A DNA stretch of 12,908 bases from Candidatus Margulisiibacteriota bacterium (GTDB taxonomy: Bacteria; Margulisbacteria; Termititenacia; Termititenacales; Termititenacaceae). Location of the stretch: the NCBI GenBank assembly GCA_031279305.1, contig JAITIS010000121.1:1-12908 (forward strand), read 5' to 3'. Under the pieces are notes generated by a model, which was not told the origin of the DNA, did no database searches, and was given only the letters and a program-made list of their open reading frames with translations. This document shows, piece after piece, positions 6,033-12,852 of the stretch (within the stretch, counting starts at the first letter, position 1; each line of letters opens with the position of its first letter). The position numbers and the translations under genes were made by a program.

Positions 6033-6812
6033 ATCCAGCCGCCGGATCAGGCGCTCCAGTCTGGCGCATTTGCCGCGCACATCGATCTCCAGATACACCG
6101 CGTTAAATAATAATGCGCCGGTTTCTACCACGTCAAATTTGGCTTTAAGACCCGTCAAAAATCTTTTTTGCGCGGCTTCGGGGCTCATACCGAGATTGGA
6201 ATCGCGCGCGCCGGTCATACCGGCATCCGTGATGTAAGCCGTGCCGTTTTTCAGTATCTGCTCGTCCGCCGTCTGTACGTGGGTATGCGTGCCTAAGACC
6301 GCGGACACCCGGCCGTCCAGATAAAACCCCAAGGCTTTTTTCTCCGACGTGGCTTCGGCGTGAATGTCCACAAGCACCGCGTCCGCTTTCACTTTGCGCA
6401 ATAAATTATCCGCGGCCTGAAACGGACAGTCTAACGGCGTTTCAATAAATGCGCGCCCCAGTATGCTGGCCACCAGCACCCGCATACCTTCTATATCCAG
6501 CAGCACATAGCCCGCGCCGTACTCGCATCTAGGATAATTAAGCGGTCTGGCCAAAAGCGGCATCGCGGTTATGTCTTTGAAAATTTCTTTTTTGTCCCAG
6601 ATATGATTGCCGCCGGTCAGCGCTTGAATGCCTATTTTGGCAGTCAGCTCCTTATACACCGGCAGGGTCAGGCCAAACCCGCCCGCCGCGTTCTCGGCGT
6701 TGGCGATGACCAGATTGGGCGTGTATTCTGCCCGCAACTCCGGCAGGACTCTAGCCGCAGCCCTGCGCCCCGCGGAGCCAACAATGTCGCCGATAAAAAG
6801 GATTTTGAGCAT
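6030..6812 (-). CDS. ymdB: YmdB-family metallophosphoesterase
   Basis: A 260-residue calcineurin-like phosphoesterase of the TIGR00282/YmdB family. The B. subtilis member hydrolyses 2',3'- and 3',5'-cyclic nucleotides and affects motility and biofilm gene expression; the substrate of this one is inference. The dimetal site is complete in sequence: GDIVGSAGR (8-16, Asp9), NAENAAGG (38-45, Glu40 and Asn41), GGNH (67-70), DIHAEATSEK (149-158, His151) and GTHTHVQTAD (174-183, His176 and His178). The start at ATG 6812 is fixed by the family N-terminus (MLKILFIGDIVG); its ribosome binding site is poor (GGGA about 11 bases upstream). In Firmicutes this gene lies near rny. Here a plus-strand TPR gene sits between them, so ymdB must have its own promoter. 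Confidence 0.95.
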   Translation of the reverse strand: MLKILFIGDIVGSAGRRAAARVLPELRAEYTPNLVIANAENAAGGFGLTLPVYKELTAKIGIQALTGGNHIWDKKEIFKDITAMPLLARPLNYPRCEYGAGYVLLDIEGMRVLVASILGRAFIETPLDCPFQAADNLLRKVKADAVLVDIHAEATSEKKALGFYLDGRVSAVLGTHTHVQTADEQILKNGTAYITDAGMTGARDSNLGMSPEAAQKRFLTGLKAKFDVVETGALLFNAVYLEIDVRGKCARLERLIRRLD

Positions 6813-6883
6813 TAAATCAATTTCCCAAACATAAATACTTGTTGATTTTATAATATTTCCAATGAAAAAATAAGCCTGTCCAG

Positions 6884-6913
6884 TTGAAATTATCTAAAAG
6901 AAGTTACGATAAA
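6884..6913 (+). promoter_or_regulatory. Candidate promoter of the TPR gene
   Basis: TTGAAA (6884-6889), an 18-base spacer and GATAAA (6908-6913) lie in the 138-base divergent gap between ymdB and the TPR gene. The -35 box is good and the -10 box weak. The gap is otherwise AT-rich with no other feature I can support. Confidence 0.35.
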
Positions 6914-6950
6914 TAAATGACCGCCACAAATTAACAGGCAGGCATAAAAA

Positions 6951-7760
6951 ATGTTTAAAAAACTGATTGCAATGGTGACCCTAAAATTTAATCAAAAAAA
7001 TTACGCCGGCGCGTTAGAGGATATGCGCAAAGCCATAGAGCTAGATCCGGCCAACGCCGAATATTATTTTATGAGCGGCAACATCAAAAACAATCTAGGC
7101 AATTATTCCGAAGCTATCGCCGATATAGATAAAGCCTTGGAATTAAATCCCGGCTTTGCCGCAGCCTACACCAGCCGCGCCAGAAATAAAGGGGCGCTGG
7201 GAGATTATGCCGGGGCGCTGGCCGACTGCGCCAGAGCCAAAGAACTGCTTGAGCCGACTAACACGCAAAGAATGGCGCAGCTTTACGAGGTGACGGCGGC
7301 CACCAAAGGACTTATGGGAGACGACTACGGAGCGCTGGCTGATTATACAAGCATTATAAAATTAGATCCTAGCAATGCGGCGGCTTATTATCACCGCGCC
7401 GTCGCCAAAAGCCAAATAAAAGATTATTCCGGTGTTTTGGAGGATGTCCATAAGGCGCTGGATTTTATTGCTTCAGGCCGGCTTAGCCAGCTGGAAGTTT
7501 TAGACTGTTATATAATTATTGGACAGGCGGAACATTCAAGGGGAAACTATCCCGCCGCCCTGCGGTATTACGACGCTATAATTGAACTATGTCGCGGCAG
7601 CGCCATACCTGTGCAGCCCAATATTTATATCAACCGCGCGGAAACAAAAGTTATGCTCGGCGATAAGCAAGGCGCTATGGAAGACCTGCTGCTGGCCGAA
7701 AAACTGGGGGCAGAAGACGCGCGCAGACGCATTGCGCTGCTGGAGGCAGGCCTGTATTAG
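6951..7760 (+). CDS. TPR-repeat protein, 269 residues
   Basis: The protein is almost entirely tetratricopeptide repeats, which stack into a scaffold for protein-protein contacts. I count about seven units: an incomplete one at 6-33, then about 36-69, 70-103, 108-141, 143-175, 181-214 and 223-254. Typical pairs such as NYSEAIADIDKALELNP (51-67), DYAGALADCARAKEL (85-99) and NYPAALRYYDAIIEL (199-213) are clear. There is no signal peptide, membrane segment or catalytic domain, so it is probably a cytoplasmic adaptor. The start at 6951 has CAGG 8 bases upstream. It lies alone on the plus strand between rny and ymdB, and its stop is only 3 bases from the end of rny. A role with the neighbouring RNA enzymes is possible, but only by position. 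Confidence 0.9.
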   Translation: MFKKLIAMVTLKFNQKNYAGALEDMRKAIELDPANAEYYFMSGNIKNNLGNYSEAIADIDKALELNPGFAAAYTSRARNKGALGDYAGALADCARAKELLEPTNTQRMAQLYEVTAATKGLMGDDYGALADYTSIIKLDPSNAAAYYHRAVAKSQIKDYSGVLEDVHKALDFIASGRLSQLEVLDCYIIIGQAEHSRGNYPAALRYYDAIIELCRGSAIPVQPNIYINRAETKVMLGDKQGAMEDLLLAEKLGAEDARRRIALLEAGLY

Positions 7761-7763
7761 AGC

Positions 7764-9296
7764 TTATTTGGCAAAATCCTGCACTCTGGTCTCGCGGATG
7801 ACTGAGACTTTGATCTGTCCCGGATATTCCAGCTCGGCTTCGATTTTTTTGGCAATATCACGCGCGGTTTTCACAGCGGTGGCATCATCGACTATATCCG
7901 GCTTGACCATTACGCGGATCTCGCGGCCGGCCTGTATCGCAAATCTTTTTTCCACGCCGTTAAAACTGTTGGCGATGTTTTCCAGCTTTTCCATCCGTTT
8001 GATGTAGGATTCGATCGCCTCCCGGCGCGCGCCCGGACGGGCCGCGGAGATAGCATCAGCCACCATCACGATGATCGCCTCGATAGTCTGCGGCGGCACT
8101 TCTTCGTGATGCGCCACCACCGCGTGAATGACCTCCTCGGATTCGCCGAGTTTTTTCAAAACTACGCCGCCGAGTTTGGCGTGCGTGCCTTCGTTCTCAA
8201 AATCGATGCCTTTGCCGATGTCGTGCAGCAAGCCGGCGCGTTTGGCCAGCCGGTGATTGACGCCCAGCTCCTGCGCGATCAGGCCGGAAATATGCGCCAC
8301 TTCGATAGAATGCTGGAGACAGTTCTGGCCGTAGCTGGTACGGTAAGCCAGCCGGCCAATGAGATCGTAGGCTTTGGGCGAGAGGTTCTGCACATCCAAT
8401 TCCAGCGCGGTTTTCTCGCCGGCTTCCTGCACTCTTTTAGCCAGTTCTTTGCGCATCTTTTCCACAGTTTCTTCGATGCGCGCCGGATGAATACGCCCGT
8501 CGCTGACCAGCTGTTTCAGGGTCAAGCGGGCGATTTCGCGGCGGATCGGGTCAAAACCGGAGAGCACCACGGCTTCTGGCGTGTCGTCGACGACCACATC
8601 GATGCCGGTCAGCTGTTCAAAAGCGCGGATATTCCGCCCCTCGCGGCCGATAATGCGGCCTTTCATATCGTCGCTGGGCAGCTCCACCACGGAAGTGGTG
8701 TTTTCCACTATGTTGTCAATGGCACAGCGCTTGATGGCCAGCGCCACGATATCTTTAGCTTTTTTCTCGCTGACACGCTTGGTTTCTTCCTCATAATCGC
8801 TGATCAGCCGGGCCGCTTTGCTTTTTAACTCTTGCTCCAGATTGTCCATCAGCTGGCGCTTGGCCTCTTCTTTGGACAGCGAGGCGATTTTTTCCAGTTT
8901 GTCCGCCTGCTCGCGGTACAGCGCGTCCAGTTTGCCGCGCTGGTTTTCCAGACCGGATTTTAATTCGGACACTGTCTTATCTTTATTCAAAAGACCGACC
9001 TCTTTTTCGTCAATGCGGATTTCTTTTTGCGCCAAATGCTGTTCGATCTGGTTAAGCTCCGAGCGGCGGTCGCGGATTTCTTTTTCAAATTCATTGCGCA
9101 GTTTTAACAGCTCGTCTTTGTTTTTAATCTCGGCGCTTTTGACAATATTTTCCGCTTTGAGCTCCGCTTCGGACAGCATTTTTTTCACCTGCAAATCCGC
9201 ATTTTTCAGCTCCGAATCCGACAGATATTTAGAATATAAAAGCACCACCACGCCGCCGACGACCAAACCCGCCGCCAATATAATAATCTCCAACAT
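7764..9296 (-). CDS. rny: Ribonuclease Y
   Basis: RNase Y is the membrane-bound endoribonuclease that starts decay of many mRNAs in bacteria lacking RNase E; it cuts single-stranded RNA. At 510 residues this is a full-length copy. A single N-terminal membrane helix (2-21) is followed by a long charged coiled coil (about 25-190). A KH RNA-binding domain contains GRIIGREGRNIRAFEQLTG (213-231). The HD domain has NCLQHSIEVA (325-334, His329), LLHDIGKGID (356-365, His358 and Asp359), VAHHEE (394-399) and the late metal ligand in VADAIS (412-417, Asp414). The C-terminal domain is present. GGAGGT lies 6 bases before the ATG at 9296, and recA ends 25 bases upstream, so it is probably the last gene of the rimO-pgsA-cinA-recA-rny operon. 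No terminator is visible before the convergent TPR gene. Confidence 0.98.
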   Translation of the reverse strand: MLEIIILAAGLVVGGVVVLLYSKYLSDSELKNADLQVKKMLSEAELKAENIVKSAEIKNKDELLKLRNEFEKEIRDRRSELNQIEQHLAQKEIRIDEKEVGLLNKDKTVSELKSGLENQRGKLDALYREQADKLEKIASLSKEEAKRQLMDNLEQELKSKAARLISDYEEETKRVSEKKAKDIVALAIKRCAIDNIVENTTSVVELPSDDMKGRIIGREGRNIRAFEQLTGIDVVVDDTPEAVVLSGFDPIRREIARLTLKQLVSDGRIHPARIEETVEKMRKELAKRVQEAGEKTALELDVQNLSPKAYDLIGRLAYRTSYGQNCLQHSIEVAHISGLIAQELGVNHRLAKRAGLLHDIGKGIDFENEGTHAKLGGVVLKKLGESEEVIHAVVAHHEEVPPQTIEAIIVMVADAISAARPGARREAIESYIKRMEKLENIANSFNGVEKRFAIQAGREIRVMVKPDIVDDATAVKTARDIAKKIEAELEYPGQIKVSVIRETRVQDFAK

Positions 9297-9321
9297 TTTA
9301 GTACCTCCAGTTACCTCATTT

Positions 9322-10392
9322 TTAGGCTTCGACTTTTTCCGCTATTTTTTCTTCCTCCAGAACGTCCGCTTTCATCGACTCCCGAACTTTCCGCTCGATC
9401 TCCTGCAAAACCGCCGGGTTATCTTTTAGATATTTGCGCGCGTTCTCGCGTCCCTGTCCCAGCCGCACGTCGCCGTAGGTAAACCAAGTGCCGGAACGGT
9501 CGATGATTTTGAGTTTCGCGCCCAGATCCAGCAGATCGCCCTCGGCGGAAATGCCGCCGCCGAATAAAATATCAAACTCCGCGGTCTTAAAAGGGGGGGC
9601 GACTTTGTTTTTCACAACTTTCACTTTCACGCGGTTGCCCAAAAATTCGTCGCCGTTTTTGAGCGTCTCTATCCGGCGCACATCCAGCCGCACCGAAGAA
9701 TAAAATTTCAGCGCGCGGCCACCGGGCGTCGTCTCCGGGTTGCCGAACATCACACCGATTTTTTCACGCAGCTGATTGACGAAAACCACCACACAGCTGG
9801 ATTTATTGACGATCGCCGTCAGTTTGCGCAGAGCCTGTGACATCAGGCGCGCCTGCAGTCCCATAAACTGGTCGCCCATCTCGCCCTCGATCTCGCTTTT
9901 GGGCACCAGCGCCGCCACGGAATCCACCACGATAATATCCACCGCGCCGCTGCGCACCAGCGTCTCGCAGATATCCAGCGCCTGCTCGCCGTAGTCCGGC
10001 TGGGAAATGAGCAGATCATCCACGTTCACGCCCAAATTGCGGGCATAGGACGGGTCCATCGCATTCTCCGCATCAATGTAAGCCGCCACCCCGCCGCGTT
10101 TCTGCGCCTCGGCCACGATATGCAGGCAGACTGTCGTCTTGCCGGAAGACTCCGGCCCGTATATTTCCACAATACGTCCTTTGGGCAGGCCGCCGATGCC
10201 CAGCGCGTAATCCAGCGAGATCGAACCGGTCGGTATCGCGTCAAGGGCCATTCTGGAGGCCTCGCCCATTTTCATAATCGCGCCTTTGCCGTGATTTTTC
10301 TCGATCTGCCCCAGCGCGATTTTCAGGGCTTTTAATTTGTCGCCGCTTATTTCTTTTTTTTCCTCAGCAATTTTATTTTCTTTTGCACTCAT
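9322..10392 (-). CDS. recA: Recombinase A
   Basis: RecA forms filaments on single-stranded DNA, pairs homologous DNA and drives LexA cleavage. The 356-residue protein is full length: a short charged N-terminal extension, Walker A GPESSGKTT (79-87), the catalytic-glutamate strand AAYIDAE (103-109), Walker B IIVVDS (153-158), loop L1 around EGEMGD (169-174), loop L2 region FGNPETTPGGRALKF (216-230) and an acidic C-terminus. Two changes stand out: the motif normally read DAEHALDP is DAENAMDP here (Asn110), and in L1 the usual Ser-His before Met-Gly-Leu (or Val-Gly-Leu) is Gln175-Phe176. AGGAGG lies 5 bases before the ATG. It sits 22 bases after cinA, inside the operon; I see no LexA-type operator directly upstream. 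Confidence 0.98.
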   Translation of the reverse strand: MSAKENKIAEEKKEISGDKLKALKIALGQIEKNHGKGAIMKMGEASRMALDAIPTGSISLDYALGIGGLPKGRIVEIYGPESSGKTTVCLHIVAEAQKRGGVAAYIDAENAMDPSYARNLGVNVDDLLISQPDYGEQALDICETLVRSGAVDIIVVDSVAALVPKSEIEGEMGDQFMGLQARLMSQALRKLTAIVNKSSCVVVFVNQLREKIGVMFGNPETTPGGRALKFYSSVRLDVRRIETLKNGDEFLGNRVKVKVVKNKVAPPFKTAEFDILFGGGISAEGDLLDLGAKLKIIDRSGTWFTYGDVRLGQGRENARKYLKDNPAVLQEIERKVRESMKADVLEEEKIAEKVEA

Positions 10393-10414
10393 AATTTCCT
10401 CCTAAATATTTAAT

Positions 10415-10939
10415 TTATTCTAGGTCGCCCAGATACAGCCAGACGACGCCCAGAGCGGCCTGCGCTGCTTTGGCGCGGATGTTTTCCCGGCTGCCTTCAA
10501 AACTAAATTCTTTCACTATGTCCCGTTCTTTATCCGCCACGGCCACAAACACCGTGCCGACCGGACGGCCGCCGTGCGCTTCCGGCCCGGCCACCCCCGT
10601 GATGCCCAGACCGATCCGCGCAAAGAGCCGCGCGGCTATGCCGCGCGCCAGACCCAGCGCCGCCTGCTCCGAAACTAGGCCGTGCTCGGCGATAATCTTC
10701 GGCGCGATGCCGGTCTGGATTATTTTGGCCTGCGGAGAATAACACACCGCTCCGCCGACAAAATAGGCCGAACTGCCCGGCTGGGCGGTCAGCATTTTAC
10801 TGACCAGACCGCCGGTCAGCGACTCCGCCACCGCGATAGTGATTTTCTGCGCGCGCAGAGTTTCGTAAAGCCGCTGTTCCAGACCGGCCGTAAACTCCAG
10901 ATTGGCCCTGTCCATAAAAGACTGGAATTGCTCGGCCAT
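10415..10939 (-). CDS. cinA: Stand-alone CinA C-terminal domain (NMN amidohydrolase, PncC-like)
   Basis: The CinA C-terminal (PncC/YgaD) domain deamidates nicotinamide mononucleotide to nicotinate mononucleotide in the pyridine nucleotide cycle. The 174 residues contain only this domain, with IAVAESLTGGLVSKML (35-50), PGSSAYFVGGAVCYS (54-68), the helix HGLVSEQAALGLARGIA (86-102) and ITGVAGPEAHGGRPVGTV (113-130). The N-terminal COG1058 (molybdopterin-binding-like) domain found in the longer CinA of Bacillus is absent. The GP-G segment is slightly altered (GPEAHGG). Its ATG follows the pgsA stop by one base, so translation is probably coupled; recA follows after 22 bases. The cinA-recA linkage is classic in Firmicutes and streptococci. 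The symbol is used for the family; pncC would be equally apt. Confidence 0.92.
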   Translation of the reverse strand: MAEQFQSFMDRANLEFTAGLEQRLYETLRAQKITIAVAESLTGGLVSKMLTAQPGSSAYFVGGAVCYSPQAKIIQTGIAPKIIAEHGLVSEQAALGLARGIAARLFARIGLGITGVAGPEAHGGRPVGTVFVAVADKERDIVKEFSFEGSRENIRAKAAQAALGVVWLYLGDLE

Positions 10940-10940
10940 A

Positions 10941-11441
10941 TTATTTCAAACTGTCCCGGTGCGCCCAAAAATATTCGGCGCCGGAAATAACAGCCAACAC
11001 AAAAGACACATAAAAAACCTCTCTCCCGAACGGCCAATCCGCCAGCAGCAAAAACAGGGCAAGCATTTGCGCCGCGGTCTTCCATTTGGCCAATCTGCTC
11101 GCCGCGACCACCGCGCCGCCCTTTTCTAAAACCGCGCAGCGCAGCCCCATCACCGCAAACTCGCGAACGACCAAGATCAACACCGGCAGCACTTCTATTC
11201 TAAGCTGCACCGCCAGCAGGATCAGCACGGTCAGCACCAGAAATTTATCCGCCAGCGGATCCAAGAATTTGCCCAATTCCGTGCCCTGCGCGAATTTTCT
11301 GGCCGCTAAACCGTCCAGCCAGTCGGTCAGCGAAGCCAGCGCGAAAAAAAACGCCGACCACAGGCCATCCGCATACATCAGCGATATAATGACAGGAACT
11401 AATAGGACGCGCAGCAGAGTGAGGCCAAGCGCGTAATTCAA
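10941..11441 (-). CDS. pgsA: CDP-diacylglycerol-glycerol-3-phosphate 3-phosphatidyltransferase
   Basis: PgsA makes phosphatidylglycerol phosphate from CDP-diacylglycerol and glycerol 3-phosphate, the committed step to phosphatidylglycerol and cardiolipin, in the membrane. The CDP-alcohol phosphotransferase signature is perfect: Asp40, Asp43, Gly44, Ala47, Arg48, Gly57, Asp61 and Asp65 in the expected spacing. About five hydrophobic segments are visible (about 5-22, 26-38, 67-80, 84-101, 124-136 and 142-155 in part). The length of 166 residues is slightly short because the usual N-terminal Pro-Asn is missing. The start is a TTG (11441-11439) whose last two bases belong to the TGA stop of rimO, giving a 4-base overlap. 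No strong ribosome binding site is seen, which suggests reinitiation after rimO. Substrate choice among the family (for example phosphatidylserine synthase) rests mainly on context. Confidence 0.93.
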   Translation of the reverse strand: MNYALGLTLLRVLLVPVIISLMYADGLWSAFFFALASLTDWLDGLAARKFAQGTELGKFLDPLADKFLVLTVLILLAVQLRIEVLPVLILVVREFAVMGLRCAVLEKGGAVVAASRLAKWKTAAQMLALFLLLADWPFGREVFYVSFVLAVISGAEYFWAHRDSLK

Positions 11442-12733
11442 GTAAGCGTGGCTTTCAGGATATAACCTTCCGCTCCCGTGATCCGCGCGGAAACAAAAGA
11501 ACCCGGCGACAGACGCGAGGTAAAATTTACGCCGCCGTCAATATCCGGCGCCTCATACTGGCTGCGGCCAAATTGAGGCATATCCATTAAAATTTGCGCT
11601 TCTTTGCCTATCATCTTTTTATTCTTCCTGTCGATTACTCTGCTTTGCGCCCCGGTCAACGCGGCACTGCGGCGGTTTTTCACCGCCCGCGGCAGCTGTC
11701 CTGTCAACTCCGCCGCTCTGGTGCCTTTTTCCCGGCAGTAGGCAAAAACGCCCACTTTACTAAATTCGTACTCCTCTACAAAAGCCAAGAGCGCCTGAAA
11801 ATCCGCCTCGGTTTCGCCCGGATAGCCGACTATAAAATTTGTCCGCAGGGCTATGTCGGGCACAATTTCCCGGATGAGCTTTAATTTTTGCTTAATTAAA
11901 GCGGCCGTGCTGTCCCTAAGCATAGCTCCAAGCACTCGATCGGCTATGTGCTGTAAAGGCAGATCCAGATAATGGCAGATTTTCGGTTCCCCCGCCATTG
12001 CTTCCAGCAATTCCGGCGACACCCGCTCTGGATAGGCATACATCACGCGTATCCATTGCAGTCCACTGACTTTCACCAGCGCCCTGAGCAGGTCCGCCAG
12101 CCTGTACGCCCCGTAAAGATCAATACCATAAGAGGTAGTATCCTGCGCGACCAGAGAAAGCTCTTTGACTCCTCCAGCCGCCATACTTTCGGCTTCGGCA
12201 ATTATATCATCAATAGGTTTGGAGCGGTACCCCCCGCGCAGGCGCGGTATAGCGCAAAAAGCGCAGGCATTATCGCAGCCGTCGGCGATTTTGAGATAGG
12301 CGCTGTGCGGCAGAGTCGCGGGAAAACGAAACTCCCGGCGGGTCAAAATACGGGGAATAGCCCCTGCATTCCGGCCGCCGCCGGCAGTATTTTCTAAAAT
12401 ACCGGCGATGTTCGGCACATCACCCACACCGACTATGGCGTCGACACCGGGATATTTTCTCAACAATTTCTCTTTTTCGCGTTGCACCAGACAGCCGGCG
12501 ACAATCACGCGGCCAAAATAGCCCTGCTTTTTTAAGGCCAGCAGTTTTTTGATCTCCGCGTCAGCTTCCCTGACCGCCGGGCCGATGAACGCGCAGGTGT
12601 TGAGCAGGGCAATATCCGCCGGCGGATCGCCGGTGACAACGCGGTATCCCCTAGCCTGCAAAACACCCAGCATTTCCTCGGTGTCAGTGAGATTTTTCGG
12701 ACAGCCCAGACTGATGGGGAAAATAGAGGGCAT
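11438..12733 (-). CDS. rimO: Ribosomal protein S12 methylthiotransferase
   Basis: RimO is a radical-SAM enzyme that adds a methylthio group to the conserved aspartate of ribosomal protein S12. The 431-residue protein has the full set of domains: an N-terminal UPF0004 domain with three cluster cysteines (SLGCPKN, Cys11; NTCAFI, Cys47; AGCLVQR, Cys81), a radical-SAM core with DGCDNACAFCAIPRLRG (151-167; Cys153, Cys157, Cys160), and a C-terminal TRAM domain (about 368-431). The YLKIADGCDNACAFCAIP context and SLGCPKN motif favour RimO over MiaB or MtaB. AGGAGG lies 5 bases before the ATG at 12733. It is the first gene of the tight run rimO-pgsA-cinA-recA-rny and overlaps pgsA by 4 bases. Confidence 0.96.
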   Translation of the reverse strand: MPSIFPISLGCPKNLTDTEEMLGVLQARGYRVVTGDPPADIALLNTCAFIGPAVREADAEIKKLLALKKQGYFGRVIVAGCLVQREKEKLLRKYPGVDAIVGVGDVPNIAGILENTAGGGRNAGAIPRILTRREFRFPATLPHSAYLKIADGCDNACAFCAIPRLRGGYRSKPIDDIIAEAESMAAGGVKELSLVAQDTTSYGIDLYGAYRLADLLRALVKVSGLQWIRVMYAYPERVSPELLEAMAGEPKICHYLDLPLQHIADRVLGAMLRDSTAALIKQKLKLIREIVPDIALRTNFIVGYPGETEADFQALLAFVEEYEFSKVGVFAYCREKGTRAAELTGQLPRAVKNRRSAALTGAQSRVIDRKNKKMIGKEAQILMDMPQFGRSQYEAPDIDGGVNFTSRLSPGSFVSARITGAEGYILKATLT

Positions 12734-12753
12734 TTATTCCTCCTGCTAGCGAA

Positions 12754-12762
12754 ATAATATCA
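12754..12762 (-). promoter_or_regulatory. Extended -10 promoter candidate for the rimO operon
   Basis: On the minus strand TGATATTAT reads as an extended -10 element (TG, one base, TATTAT) about 20 bases before the rimO ATG. No good -35 box is seen at 16-18 bases, which an extended -10 can tolerate. A start about 7 bases downstream would leave a leader just long enough for the AGGAGG site. Confidence 0.45.
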
Positions 12763-12779
12763 CAAACATTAAGAATAAT

Positions 12780-12802
12780 CCGTGAAACAAAATGTTCCAC
12801 GG
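12780..12802. repeat. Inverted repeat made of two parS-like half-sites
   Basis: CCGTGAAACA (12780-12789) and TGTTCCACGG (12793-12802) are 10-base arms around AAA, with one A/C mismatch on the plus strand that becomes a G-U pair in minus-strand RNA. The arms match the two halves of the ParB-binding parS palindrome but in swapped order. It lies about 20 bases upstream of the rimO -10 candidate. No T-run follows on the minus strand, so a terminator is unlikely. Confidence 0.65.
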
Positions 12803-12817
12803 GACAAAACACATACG

Positions 12818-12846
12818 TTGATCAATATATATAGGCATAATAAAAT
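12818..12846 (+). promoter_or_regulatory. Candidate promoter at the right edge
   Basis: TTGATC (12818-12823), a 17-base spacer and TAAAAT (12841-12846). The predicted start falls at about 12852-12854, on the ATG of the possible gene at 12853. Confidence 0.4.
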
Positions 12847-12852
12847 GAAAAT

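Noticed and set aside
8106..8828. A 240-residue open frame on the plus strand, antisense to rny
   Set aside because: It lies fully opposite the strongly supported RNase Y gene, has no recognisable domain, and is rich in residues produced by the complement of GC-biased codons.
8818..9429. A 203-residue open frame on the plus strand across the rny start and the recA end
   Set aside because: Its Ser- and Phe-rich composition is what the antisense of a Lys/Glu-rich coiled coil gives; it is a shadow.
10393..10414. A LexA-type SOS operator in front of recA
   Set aside because: The 22-base gap to cinA holds only the ribosome binding site; no palindrome of the CTGT-N8-ACAG or GAAC-N4-GTTC kind is seen.
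12780..12802. The hairpin as an intrinsic terminator
   Set aside because: The stem is stable, but neither strand has a T-run directly after it and no gene is seen ending into it.
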